From contig JAUXPP010000070.1 of NCBI GenBank assembly GCA_030683705.1, forward strand, positions 21,302 to 85,301: a stretch of 64,000 nt of DNA, read 5' to 3'. Made by a program: the position numbers and the translations under genes. Source of the stretch: Polaromonas sp. (GTDB taxonomy: Bacteria > Pseudomonadota > Gammaproteobacteria > Burkholderiales > Burkholderiaceae_C). The notes beneath the pieces are model-generated. The model was not told the DNA's origin, did not search any database, and worked only from the letters and a program-made list of their open reading frames with translations. Shown here piece by piece: positions 8,894 to 16,787 of this stretch; the stretch's first letter is position 1, and each line of letters starts with the position of its first letter.

Positions 8894-9918
8894 CAGGCGG
8901 CACCTTGTGCTGTTTCCGGCGGCCGGCAGGCCAGCCAGGCCTGCCAGACCTGCGCCACCGTGGGGCACGGTTGTGCGAACACGCTGCGCTGGCGCGCGCT
9001 CGCCTCATCCGGCAGCGGCCCGGTGCGCCAGGCCGTGTCGAAGTTGTAAATCTGCACATGCGGCAGGTCCAGCGCCACCGCGATGTGGCTGAGGCCGCTG
9101 TCCACGCCGATGACACCGGCGCACTGCGCGAGTTGCGCTGTGAGTTCGTCCAGCGCCATCCGCGGCAACACGACAGCTTTGTTTTCGCTGGTGTTCAAGC
9201 CCTCGGCAATCGCCTGGCTGATGGCCAGCTCCGCGTCGCTGCCATGCGGCAGCGCGATCAGGTAGCCCGGGGCATTCAGTTGACGGCCCAGCGCCACCCA
9301 GTTCTCGACCGGCCAGAGCTTGTCGGCACGCGAGCTGCCGTGCACAAACGCTATCATTTCAGGAGCTGCTTGCGCAGTTCCGGTGCGGTCCGCAACGCGA
9401 TTCAAGCCATAGTCCGGGCGGGGAGCCGGGGTGTAGCCGAGCGCGCGCCCCGCCAGCGCGCGGCCGCGCAGCACGGCATGGCTGTGCGGCGGCAAGTCGA
9501 TCGCCACATCGGCCACCCAGCGTGTCGGCGCCTCGTAGCCCGAACCCTCGGTCTGGTTGGCCATGGCGTAACGCCGGCCACCGGGCGCCAGCCGCGCCAG
9601 CCAGGCCACCAGCGCCGACTTGGCGAGGCCCTGCAGGTCGATCACGGCATCGTAGGACTGGCTTTGCAGCTCGCGCCGGAAGGCGCGCCAGGCAGTGCGC
9701 GTGGCCGCGCTGAAAGGCGCCTTGCGCCAGCGCCGCAGCTCGCAGGGAATGACACGCTGCAGGCCGCGGCCCAGCAGCGGGCTCAGCAGCGGCGCAAAGG
9801 CTTTTTCCACCACCCAGTCGATTTGTGCGCCCGGATGCGCGGCCAGGATGTCCCGCACCACGGGCAGCGTGTGCACCACGTCGCCCAGTGACGAGAGTTT
9901 GACGATCAAAACCTTCAT
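8893..9918 (-). CDS. waaC: Lipopolysaccharide heptosyltransferase I (GT9)
   Basis: Adds the first L-glycero-D-manno-heptose to Kdo2-lipid A at the cytoplasmic face of the inner membrane. Seen: 341 residues starting MKVLIVKLSSLGDVVHTLPV, the signature N-terminus of WaaC. Further motifs are DLQGLAKSALVAWLA, FVHGSSRADKLWPVENW and the ADP-heptose-binding GVDSGLSHIAVAL. ATG 9918 is chosen because it begins the first beta strand. Its TGA overlaps the waaA ATG. A short dispersed-repeat-like segment falls at residues ~180-195 (GTAQAAPEMIAFV). Confidence 0.93.
   Translation of the reverse strand: MKVLIVKLSSLGDVVHTLPVVRDILAAHPGAQIDWVVEKAFAPLLSPLLGRGLQRVIPCELRRWRKAPFSAATRTAWRAFRRELQSQSYDAVIDLQGLAKSALVAWLARLAPGGRRYAMANQTEGSGYEAPTRWVADVAIDLPPHSHAVLRGRALAGRALGYTPAPRPDYGLNRVADRTGTAQAAPEMIAFVHGSSRADKLWPVENWVALGRQLNAPGYLIALPHGSDAELAISQAIAEGLNTSENKAVVLPRMALDELTAQLAQCAGVIGVDSGLSHIAVALDLPHVQIYNFDTAWRTGPLPDEASARQRSVFAQPCPTVAQVWQAWLACRPPETAQGAA
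9348..9382. repeat. Dispersed short repeat A, degenerate copy inside waaC
   Basis: ACGCTATCATTTCAGGAGCT followed by GCTTGCGCAG. It shares the GCTAT...AGCTGCTTGCGC core with the other copies, with an altered spacer. It lies in a poorly conserved linker of WaaC. Confidence 0.5.
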
Positions 9919-9946
9919 GCGGTCGATTGTCGCGTCGCAGGTTTGA

Positions 9947-11332
9947 CTAGTGCGCCGAAGCGGCAAAACTCGCGTCCGGCTTGACGCTGTGCAGCAGGCT
10001 CAGCATGTCGCTCTGGATGCGCTGGAGCGCGGCCTCGGTGTGGCCTTCAAAACGCAGCACCAGCACCGGCGTGGTGTTGGACGCGCGGATCAGGCCGAAG
10101 CCGTCCGGCCAGTCGACCCGCACGCCGTCGATGGTGCTGATCTTGGCGGGGGCCGCAAACGATGCGGTCTTGATGAGCTGCTCGACGACCGTGTGCGGCT
10201 CGCCTTCCTTGCAGGCGACGTTGAGCTCGGGCGTGCTGAAACTGGTCGGCAGGCCGTTGAGCAGCGCGCCGACGTCGGCCACCCGGCTCAGGATCTCCAG
10301 CAGGCGCGCGCCGGCATAGGTGCCGTCGTCGAAACCGAACCAGCGCTCCTTGAAAAAGATGTGGCCGCTCATCTCGCCGCCCAGCGGGGAATCGACTTCC
10401 TTCATCTTCGCCTTGATCAGCGAATGGCCGGTCCTGTACATCATGGGCACGCCGCCGGCCGCAGTGATCTCGGGCGCCAGCCGCTGCGAACATTTCACGT
10501 CGTAAACAATGGTGCCGCCCGGCACGCGCGACAGCACATCGCGGGCAAACAGCATCATCTGGCGGTCGGGGTAGATGTTCTGGCCGTCCCGCGTGACGAT
10601 GCCCAGGCGGTCGCCGTCGCCGTCGAACGCCAGGCCGATTTCGGCGTCGCCGGCCTGCAGCGCGGCGATCAGATCTTTCAGGTTCTCGGGTTTGCTCGGG
10701 TCCGGGTGGTGGTTGGGGAAGTCACCGTCGACCTCGCTGAACAGTTCGGTCACCTCACAACCGAGTGCGCGGAAGATGCCCGGGGCCGAAGCGCCGGCAA
10801 TGCCGTTGCCGGAATCGATCACCACCTTCATGGGCCGCGCCAGCTTGATGTCGGACACGATGCGGTCGCGGTAAGGCGCGAGCACGTTGACGTGGGTGAT
10901 TTTCCCGCTGCGGGCCGGCGCGGGGCTGTCGCCCGCTTCCATGCGCTGGCGCAAGCCCTGGATCTCGTCGCCGTAAATCGCGCGGCCGGCCATCACCATC
11001 TTGAAGCCGTTGTAGTCCTTGGGATTGTGGCTGCCGGTGATCTGGATGCCGGAGTTCGCCAGCGTACAGGCGGCGAAATACAACATGGGCGTGGTGACCA
11101 TGCCGACATCGACCACATCGACGCCGCTGGCAACCAGGCCGCGGATCAGGGCCGCCGAGAGCGCCGGCCCGCTGACCCGGCCGTCGCGACCCACGGCGAC
11201 CACGGTCTCGCCCAGTGCCAGCGCACGGGTGCCGAACGCCAGCCCCAGGGCTTCGGCCACGGACTCGTTGACGGTGGACGGCACGACACCGCGGATGTCG
11301 TAAGCCTTGAAAATCGAGGGGTTCACCTGCAT
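9947..11332 (-). CDS. Phosphomannomutase/phosphoglucomutase (AlgC/ManB type)
   Basis: Interconverts hexose 6- and 1-phosphates for LPS and exopolysaccharide precursors. Seen: 461 residues with all four alpha-D-phosphohexomutase signatures. ITGSHNPKDYNGFK holds the phosphoserine; DGDGDRLGIV is the metal loop. GGEMSGHIFFKERWFGFDDG is the sugar-binding loop and RASNTTPVLVLRFEG the phosphate-binding site. ATG 11332 gives the canonical start MQVNPSIFKAYDIRG. It sits directly upstream of waaC on the same strand, so it likely serves LPS core synthesis. Confidence 0.92.
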   Translation of the reverse strand: MQVNPSIFKAYDIRGVVPSTVNESVAEALGLAFGTRALALGETVVAVGRDGRVSGPALSAALIRGLVASGVDVVDVGMVTTPMLYFAACTLANSGIQITGSHNPKDYNGFKMVMAGRAIYGDEIQGLRQRMEAGDSPAPARSGKITHVNVLAPYRDRIVSDIKLARPMKVVIDSGNGIAGASAPGIFRALGCEVTELFSEVDGDFPNHHPDPSKPENLKDLIAALQAGDAEIGLAFDGDGDRLGIVTRDGQNIYPDRQMMLFARDVLSRVPGGTIVYDVKCSQRLAPEITAAGGVPMMYRTGHSLIKAKMKEVDSPLGGEMSGHIFFKERWFGFDDGTYAGARLLEILSRVADVGALLNGLPTSFSTPELNVACKEGEPHTVVEQLIKTASFAAPAKISTIDGVRVDWPDGFGLIRASNTTPVLVLRFEGHTEAALQRIQSDMLSLLHSVKPDASFAASAH

Positions 11333-11588
11333 GGGTCGGGTCTCCAGAGTTGCTGGCAGTACTGCAACCCGGGAGTAGCGGAACAAAATGAAAGGGATGG
11401 CTTTGTGCCCAGGGCAAGGCGCCAGCCGCAGCGAAGGCCGACCGCCTTCACAAGGATGGCAACGCCGCCATGGGTGCAAAGACGCGCTTTCATGTTTCGA
11501 TACTTCCGGGTCGCAGTACAAGGATTGTAGGCGCGGGGTGGGCGGGGAAGATGTCCGAAAACGGCTAGCGGATGTAGGCCCCAGCCGT

Positions 11589-13253
11589 ATGATTCAGCCC
11601 ATGAGCACCGACAACACCCTGCTGGCCGACGATGCCTGTTACCTCGCGCTGAAAACGCGGGACGCACGTTTCGACGGCAGCTTTTTCACCGGCGTGACCT
11701 CTACCGGCATTTATTGCCGGCCGGTCTGCAGCGTGAAGACGCCCAGGCGCGAGAACTGCCGCTTTTTCGGCCATGCGGCGCAGGCGGAAGACGCGGGTTT
11801 CCGGCCCTGCCTGCGCTGCCGGCCCGAGCTGGCGCCGCATTCGGTGGTCTGGTCCATCCAGGACGCCTCGTATATTTTGGCGCACCAGGCGGCCAGGTTG
11901 CTCGACGAACCCGAGGCTTGGGCCCCCACGCTCGGCACTGGCGTGTCCTCGCTGCCCCCCGAGGGGGCTGTGCTTGCTCGGGGCGGCCCTTCGCGGCGCA
12001 CGCCCGTGACATCCGAACCCACGGTGGCAGGTTTGGCGGCCAAACTCGGCGTCAGCGACCGCCATGTCCGGCGCATTTTCGAGGCGCAATTCGGCGTCTC
12101 GCCCATGCAGTACCTGCAGACCCGCCGTTTGCTGACGGCCAAGCAGTTGCTGGCCGACACGGCGCTGCCCATCACGCAGGTGGCGCTGATCAGCGGTTAT
12201 GCCAGCGTGCGCCGCTTCAATGCCGCTTTTGTCGGGCATTACGGCCTGAACCCGACGCAGTTGCGGCGCCAGGGCGGCACGCCGACCGAGCAGGGCATCA
12301 CCGTGAAGCTGGGTTACCGGCCGCCGTATGACGTGGCCGCGATGACCGCCTTCTTCAAGAAGCGCCAGATCAACGCTATCGAATTTGTAGCTGACGACGC
12401 AGGTGGGGCGAGGCTGGGACGCACTTTTCGTGTGGAAGCCGGCGGCAAGGTGCATGCCGGCTGGCTGCTGGCCAGCTTCGACGAAAGCCGTTGCCATGTG
12501 GCGCTGCGCATCAGTGACTCGCTGCGCGAGGTGCTGCCGCTGGTGATACGCCGGGTGCGCGCCATGCTGGACCTGGACGCCGACCCGCAGGCCATCAATG
12601 CGGTGCTGGGGGGCAGCTTTCCCGGCGCCGACGGCCTGCGCGTGCCCGGCGCCATGGACGGCTACGAGCTGGCGGTGCGCGCCGTGCTGGGCCAGCAGAT
12701 CACGGTGGCGGCGGCGCGCACGCTGGCGCAACGTCTGGTCGACAAACTCGGCGAGACGATAGAAACGCCCTGGCCTGGGCTGACGCGCCTGTTCCCGTCG
12801 GCCACGGTGCTGGCGCAGGCCGGTGGCGATGCGCTCGGCCAGCTGGGCATCGTGCGCCAGCGCCAGGCGGCAATTGTCGGCATCGCCCAGGCCGTCGCCG
12901 AAAAACGCGTGCAGTTGCACGGCGGCGCCGACGTCAACGCGACGATTGCAGCGCTGAAGGAATTGCCCGGCATCGGCGACTGGACCGCGCAATACATCGC
13001 GATGCGTGCGTTGCGCTGGCCCGATGCCTTTCCGGCCGGCGACGTGGCGCTGCACAAGGCGCTGGGCGTGTCGGGCCTGAAGCACCCGGCGAAGGAAGCC
13101 GAGCAGGCCTCGCTGGCCTGGAAACCCTGGCGCAGCTACGCGGTGATACGCGCCTGGAGCGGTGCGATGGATCCACCGCCTGAAGTCCCGGATGCTACTG
13201 AATTGATAGCTGTTCACGCTCGTCCACAAAGGGCTGAACCCCCGAAACCTTGA
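11589..13253 (+). CDS. alkA: Ada-like/AlkA-like fusion: methyl-phosphotriester sensor plus 3-methyladenine DNA glycosylase II
   Basis: Seen, in order: an Ada zinc domain with four Cys (YCRPVCSVKTPRRENC, FRPCLRCRPE); an AraC-type HTH (LGVSDRHVRRIFEAQFGVSP...RRLL); an AlkA N-terminal domain; an HhH-GPD fold with LPGIGDWTAQYIAMRAL and a following Asp (PAGDVAL). Known: such fusions sense methylated phosphate in DNA and excise alkylated bases. Oddities: residues ~111-140 are encoded by a dispersed repeat (family B) between zinc domain and HTH, and family A repeats contribute residues ~263-276 and the C-terminal tail (ATELIAVHARPQRAEP). The start could be 11589 or 11601. The gene neighbours ogt, so this is an alkylation-repair cluster. 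Confidence 0.88.
   Translation: MIQPMSTDNTLLADDACYLALKTRDARFDGSFFTGVTSTGIYCRPVCSVKTPRRENCRFFGHAAQAEDAGFRPCLRCRPELAPHSVVWSIQDASYILAHQAARLLDEPEAWAPTLGTGVSSLPPEGAVLARGGPSRRTPVTSEPTVAGLAAKLGVSDRHVRRIFEAQFGVSPMQYLQTRRLLTAKQLLADTALPITQVALISGYASVRRFNAAFVGHYGLNPTQLRRQGGTPTEQGITVKLGYRPPYDVAAMTAFFKKRQINAIEFVADDAGGARLGRTFRVEAGGKVHAGWLLASFDESRCHVALRISDSLREVLPLVIRRVRAMLDLDADPQAINAVLGGSFPGADGLRVPGAMDGYELAVRAVLGQQITVAAARTLAQRLVDKLGETIETPWPGLTRLFPSATVLAQAGGDALGQLGIVRQRQAAIVGIAQAVAEKRVQLHGGADVNATIAALKELPGIGDWTAQYIAMRALRWPDAFPAGDVALHKALGVSGLKHPAKEAEQASLAWKPWRSYAVIRAWSGAMDPPPEVPDATELIAVHARPQRAEPPKP
11921..12009. repeat. Dispersed repeat B, copy inside the alkA gene
   Basis: Begins GGCCCCCACGCT, has a CTGCCCCCCGAGGGGGC palindrome in the middle and ends GGGGCGGCCCTTCGCGGCGC. 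The 3' 35-40 bases match the inverted copy at 39894-39998 almost base for base. It stays in frame within the Ada-AlkA fusion gene. Confidence 0.75.
12374..12418. repeat. Dispersed short repeat A, degenerate copy inside the alkA gene
   Basis: CGCTATCGAATTTGTAGCTG followed by a GCAGG...GGGCGAGGC arm. It encodes NAIEFVADDAGG, comparable with the AINTVANQEPQ peptide made from the waaA copy in the opposite reading direction. Confidence 0.5.
13193..13243. repeat. Dispersed short repeat A, copy at the 3' end of the alkA gene
   Basis: GCTACTGAATTGATAGCTGT then TCACGCTCGTCCACAAAGGG. It supplies the last ~15 codons of the alkA reading frame. Confidence 0.7.
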
Positions 13254-13323
13254 AAACCTGCGGAACGCCGCAGTGCTGCCGCCAGACCTTCCCCCGAATG
13301 AGAGACACTCCCAGGAGATCATC

Positions 13324-13845
13324 ATGAAATTCACGACACCCATCGTCCAGACACGCTACGCCAGCCCGCTGGGCGCCATCATCATCGCTGCCACCGACAA
13401 GGGCCTGGCCGGGCTCTGGTTTGACGGCCAAAAGCACCTCCCCGCGGAGTTGACCGGACCCGCTGTCTGGCCCACCGACCCGGCGCATCCGGTACTGCGG
13501 GAAGTTGTCAGGCAGCTCAGCGACTACTTCTGCGGCGACCGCACCGAGTTCGATGTGCCGCTGGACCTGAGCTACGGCACGGCTTTCCAGCAATCGGTCT
13601 GGCAGGCCTTGCTGAAGATCCCCCAGGGCGGCACGGCCAGTTATGGCGAAGTCAGCCAGCGTATTGGTAAACCGGCTGCGGTGCGCGCCGTGGGCGCAGC
13701 CGTCGGCCGGAATCCGGTCAGCATCATCGTGCCCTGCCACCGCGTGATGGGGGCGGGCGGCGCGCTGACCGGGTATGCCGGCGGCCTGGAACGCAAAAGT
13801 GCGCTGCTCAGGCTGGAGGGCGTGGACCTCGAGGGGGCCCGGTGA
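13324..13845 (+). CDS. ogt: Methylated-DNA--protein-cysteine S-methyltransferase
   Basis: A suicide repair protein that takes the methyl group from O6-methylguanine. Seen: 173 residues with the active-site VPCHRVMG, the helix-turn-helix IPQGGTASYGEVSQRIGKPAAVRAVG with the Arg finger, and an N-terminal ribonuclease-like domain. AGGAG lies seven bases before ATG 13324. It follows the alkA fusion by about 70 bp on the same strand and overlaps the DMT transporter start by four bases. Confidence 0.93.
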   Translation: MKFTTPIVQTRYASPLGAIIIAATDKGLAGLWFDGQKHLPAELTGPAVWPTDPAHPVLREVVRQLSDYFCGDRTEFDVPLDLSYGTAFQQSVWQALLKIPQGGTASYGEVSQRIGKPAAVRAVGAAVGRNPVSIIVPCHRVMGAGGALTGYAGGLERKSALLRLEGVDLEGAR

Positions 13846-14747
13846 CGGCCGCAGCAGCTTCCCTGAAAAGCCGAAGCTGGCTGGTCGACTTCATGTTGCT
13901 GGCCGCCATCTGGGGCTCGTCCTTTCTGTTCACGCGTTTTGCGGTGCTGGATTTCGGTCCGCTGCCCACCGCCGCGGTGCGCGTGGCGATTGCCGCAGCC
14001 TTCCTGCTGCCGCTGGTGCTGCTGCGCGGCCACGGCCCGGCGCTGAAAAAGAACTGGCGCCGCGTGTTCCTGGTGGGCCTGTTCAACTCGGGCATCCCGT
14101 TTGCGTGTTTTGCGTTCGCGTTGCTGTCCATCACCACCGGGCTGTCGGCCATCCTGAACGCCACCGTGCCGATGTTCGGCGCCATCGTCGCCTGGTTCTG
14201 GCTGAAAGACCGGCCCACCGGCTCACGCGTGCTGGGCCTGTTGATCGGTTTTGCCGGTGTGGCCATGCTGGCCTGGGACAAGGCGACCTTCAAGCCCGAC
14301 GCCTCGGGTGTGGCGCCGGGCTGGGCGGTGATGGCCTGCCTGTTCGCCTGCGTTTGTTACGCGCTGTCGGCCAGTTATGCCAAGCGCCACCTGACCGGCC
14401 TGCCGCCGCTGGTCACCGCCGCCGGCAGCCAGATCGGCGCGACCCTGGGTTTGGCCCTGCCGGCCGCCTGGCTGTGGCCGGCGCAGGCGCCGGGCAGCCG
14501 GGCCTGGCTGTCGCTGGGGGTGGTCGGTGTGCTCTGCACCGGCATTGCCTACGTGCTGTACTTCCGGCTGATCGAAAGCGCCGGCCCGGCCCGCGCGCTG
14601 GCCGTGACCTTTGTGGTGCCGGTGTTTGCGGTGCTCTACGGCGTGATGTTTCTCGGCGAGGCGGTCACGCTGTGGATGCTGCTGTGCGCCGTGGTGATCA
14701 TCTGCGGCACGGCCTTGTCCACTGGATTGCTTAAAATCGGGCGATGA
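13842..14747 (+). CDS. EamA/DMT-family permease
   Basis: Seen: 301 residues with about ten hydrophobic helices arranged as two EamA repeats (MLLAAIWGSSFLFTRFAV... and GWAVMACLFACVCYALSASYAKR...). The GTG start overlaps the ogt stop as GTGA, so translation is coupled. Known: DMT permeases export metabolites or amino acids. No substrate can be assigned. Its TGA overlaps the ATG of the next small gene. Confidence 0.85.
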   Translation: MTAAAASLKSRSWLVDFMLLAAIWGSSFLFTRFAVLDFGPLPTAAVRVAIAAAFLLPLVLLRGHGPALKKNWRRVFLVGLFNSGIPFACFAFALLSITTGLSAILNATVPMFGAIVAWFWLKDRPTGSRVLGLLIGFAGVAMLAWDKATFKPDASGVAPGWAVMACLFACVCYALSASYAKRHLTGLPPLVTAAGSQIGATLGLALPAAWLWPAQAPGSRAWLSLGVVGVLCTGIAYVLYFRLIESAGPARALAVTFVVPVFAVLYGVMFLGEAVTLWMLLCAVVIICGTALSTGLLKIGR

Positions 14748-14908
14748 GCGCCGTCCGCAAAACAAAGTTCAAGCTGCCGGCGCCCAAGCCGCGCAACCCG
14801 CTGGTTGCGCCGGCGCTGCAGCGCAAGGCCGGCTCGCACCGCAAACCGCAGGCCGCCACGCGGCGCGCCGAGAAGATGGCGCTGAAAAAACAGATCGACG
14901 AGGGCTGA
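14744..14908 (+). CDS. Small basic conserved protein (54 aa)
   Basis: Seen: an ATGA overlap with the EamA gene opens MSAVRKTKFKLPAPKPRNPL and runs 54 residues to TGA at 14908. It is rich in Lys/Arg/Pro with a C-terminal Lys/Arg-rich helix (RRAEKMALKKQ). I associate similar short basic proteins with Burkholderiales, but no function is known to me. The stop-start overlap and strongly biased composition support a real gene. Confidence 0.6.
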   Translation: MSAVRKTKFKLPAPKPRNPLVAPALQRKAGSHRKPQAATRRAEKMALKKQIDEG

Positions 14909-15021
14909 CAAGTCAGGCCGAGCCGACCTCCCAACGCCCCGCCACCGGCAGTTGCCTACAATGGCAGCTCACCAGGCCGCAAGGCGGCACCCTCCCAGGG
15001 CGCTCATCACCACCGGATTAC

Positions 15022-15267
15022 ATGGCTGAATTTTTCAAAACATCCGTCATCTGGGTCGTGGACTTTCACTACGAAGGTCGTGCGCGCCGCTGGTTCAAGG
15101 CCTTCGGCCCCAACGACGATCCGCTCCAGAAAATGACGGACACCCTGAAAGACCTGTACGGCGACCGCGCCACGCTGGCGACGGTGCGCAAGGCGACCGA
15201 CGAAGAGGAACGGCAGTACCTGCGCGGTGAAGAACCGAAAAACAGCTATTGCCCGACCGGGCGCTGA
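15022..15267 (+). CDS. Conserved hypothetical protein (81 aa)
   Basis: Seen: MAEFFKTSVIWVVDFHYEGRARRWFKAFG... with alternating hydrophobic strands and an acidic C-terminal helix (KATDEEERQYLRGE). No motif is recognised. It is the last chromosomal gene before the tRNA-Asp attachment site. Codon use matches the flank. Confidence 0.6.
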   Translation: MAEFFKTSVIWVVDFHYEGRARRWFKAFGPNDDPLQKMTDTLKDLYGDRATLATVRKATDEEERQYLRGEEPKNSYCPTGR

Positions 15268-15360
15268 CCGCAAGACCATGCGCAAGCACGCGTGTGGGCA
15301 CCCTTGCGCGGCGCACAGCAGGACAGGCGGGGCCTCCGCGCGAATGCCGGAGCCGGAAAG

Positions 15361-15400
15361 AAAAAAGGGTTTGCTTCTATTTTCATAGCAGCAAACCCTT
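15361..15400 (-). terminator. Original tRNA-operon terminator, stranded at the left element junction
   Basis: On the minus strand an 11-bp perfect stem (AAGGGTTTGCT / AGCAAACCCTT, 15365-15375 with 15390-15400) is followed by T6. It lies just beyond attL, where the tRNA-Asp transcript would have ended before integration. The loop contains a partial dispersed repeat A core (CTATTTTCATAGCAGC). Confidence 0.75.
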
Positions 15401-15405
15401 GTATC

Positions 15406-15452
15406 TGGCGGAGTGGACGGGACTCGAACCCGCGACCCCCGGCGTGACAGGC
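15406..15452. repeat. attL: 47-bp direct repeat from the 3' part of tRNA-Asp
   Basis: Identical to 35267-35313. It covers tRNA-Asp from the anticodon region to the encoded CCA. To its right the tRNA sequence stops and unrelated DNA begins (TCAAAATGCTACC). Confidence 0.93.
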
Positions 15453-15526
15453 TCAAAATGCTACCATCCCAATAGCTAGCGCCCATGCGGCTTACAGCTG
15501 ACAATGATGCTAATTATTTCTCCTTT

Positions 15527-15547
15527 GGGGACGTTTTGGGGACGGTA
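15527..15547. promoter_or_regulatory. int: Left arm-type repeat next to integrase
   Basis: GGGGACGTTTTGGGGACGGT between attL and the integrase start. The first 17 bases recur at 35169-35185 near attR, and GGGGACGGTA recurs at 35125. The placement fits integrase/Xis arm sites. Confidence 0.55.
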
Positions 15548-15557
15548 AGGAATATTT

Positions 15558-16763
15558 ATGGCTCGGATCACGCAGCGCGACAACGGCAAGTGGCAGGCAA
15601 AGATTGAACGGGTCGGTTGGCCAGGCCAAAGCAAAACCTTTCGGTTGAAAAAAGACGCCGATGCGTGGGCGACAGCCGTCGAGCGTGAGATGGATAGAGG
15701 CGCCTTCATCAATCGTGATGACGCTGAACGCACTACGTTTGAAGCGGCAGCTGGTCGCTATGCAGCGGAAGTGTTGCCGTCAAAGCGAGGCGTCGCTCAA
15801 GACACGATGCGTGTAAAGCGGCTGGTCGAGAAATTTGGCAAATACTCGCTGGCTTCGATCAGTTCGGCCATGGTAGCGGCATACCGTGATGAAAGGCTAA
15901 AAGTCGTATCGCCACAAACAGTGGTTCATGAGTTGGGCATGATCTCAAGGATTTTCAAGGCCTGTGCCATGGACTGGGGCATCGCACTTCCACATGGCAA
16001 CCCAGCCATCTTGGTACGAAAACCTGCAGTTGCCAATGAACGCACTCGTCGCCTCCAAGCATACGAAGAGACGCTACTGCTAACCGCCCTGCTCGATTGC
16101 AAGTCTCCTTGGCCCCATGCTGCCGTCTGTTTGGCACTCGAAACAGCAGGCCGTCAATCGGAGCTGTTGTCCATGAAATGGAAAGAAATTGACTTGGTAA
16201 AACGCACTGCACGACTGCGCGGCATCGACGGACGAATCACTAAAAGCGGCGATGAATACAGGGATGTGCCGCTATCTACTCGGGCGGTGAACCTGCTTGA
16301 CAGCCTGCCCCGGACCAGAAAAGCCAATCTTGTACCGATAAATAAGAAACAACCATCCGCGCCTATTGCAGGACGGGTGCTACCGATCACTCAAAGTGCG
16401 CTCCAGCTGAGTTTTGAGCGCGGTGTTGCACGCGGCAGGCAAAGTCATATCCACGGACTTCTACGCAAAGCCTTATCCGAGGCCGGCTTGAGTGAAGCGG
16501 CCGTGTCGGCTGAAATACGGGCCTTGATCTACAAAAAGAAAGCCCCGCTGCAGCTAACTCTCGAGCTTCTGTCTGGCTTAGAAAATGAGGACAAGACACT
16601 TCTTGATCTCCACTTTCATGACCTTCGGCATGAGGCCACGTCGCGCTTAGCCGACAAACTTCAAATGCATGAGCTAATGAAGGTAACTGGGCATAAGACC
16701 TCACGCATGATATCGAGGTACTACCACCCGCGGGCTGAAGATCTGGCAAAGAAGCTTGGGTAA
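15558..16763 (+). CDS. int: Tyrosine-recombinase integrase
   Basis: Catalyses site-specific recombination between the tRNA-Asp attB and the element attP. Seen: 401 residues; N-terminal arm-binding strand (RDNGKWQAKIERVGWPGQSKTF); core-binding SAM-like domain; catalytic Arg199 (ETAGRQSELL), His354-x-x-Arg357 (HDLRHEA), His379 (GHKTSRM) and Tyr388/389. Between the catalytic strands and the HDLR box lies an unusual ~65-residue insertion (about 290-350) rich in charged helices. It points away from attL. Candidate arm repeats lie between attL and its start. Confidence 0.93.
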   Translation: MARITQRDNGKWQAKIERVGWPGQSKTFRLKKDADAWATAVEREMDRGAFINRDDAERTTFEAAAGRYAAEVLPSKRGVAQDTMRVKRLVEKFGKYSLASISSAMVAAYRDERLKVVSPQTVVHELGMISRIFKACAMDWGIALPHGNPAILVRKPAVANERTRRLQAYEETLLLTALLDCKSPWPHAAVCLALETAGRQSELLSMKWKEIDLVKRTARLRGIDGRITKSGDEYRDVPLSTRAVNLLDSLPRTRKANLVPINKKQPSAPIAGRVLPITQSALQLSFERGVARGRQSHIHGLLRKALSEAGLSEAAVSAEIRALIYKKKAPLQLTLELLSGLENEDKTLLDLHFHDLRHEATSRLADKLQMHELMKVTGHKTSRMISRYYHPRAEDLAKKLG

Positions 16764-16787
16764 TCGGCCGAACTTTGAGTGCAAACG

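Noticed and set aside
15453..15490. Possible degenerate repeat A just inside attL (CTACCATCCCAATAGCTAGC)
   Set aside because: Resembles the core but lacks the second arm. Too short to claim, and it would sit inside the foreign element.
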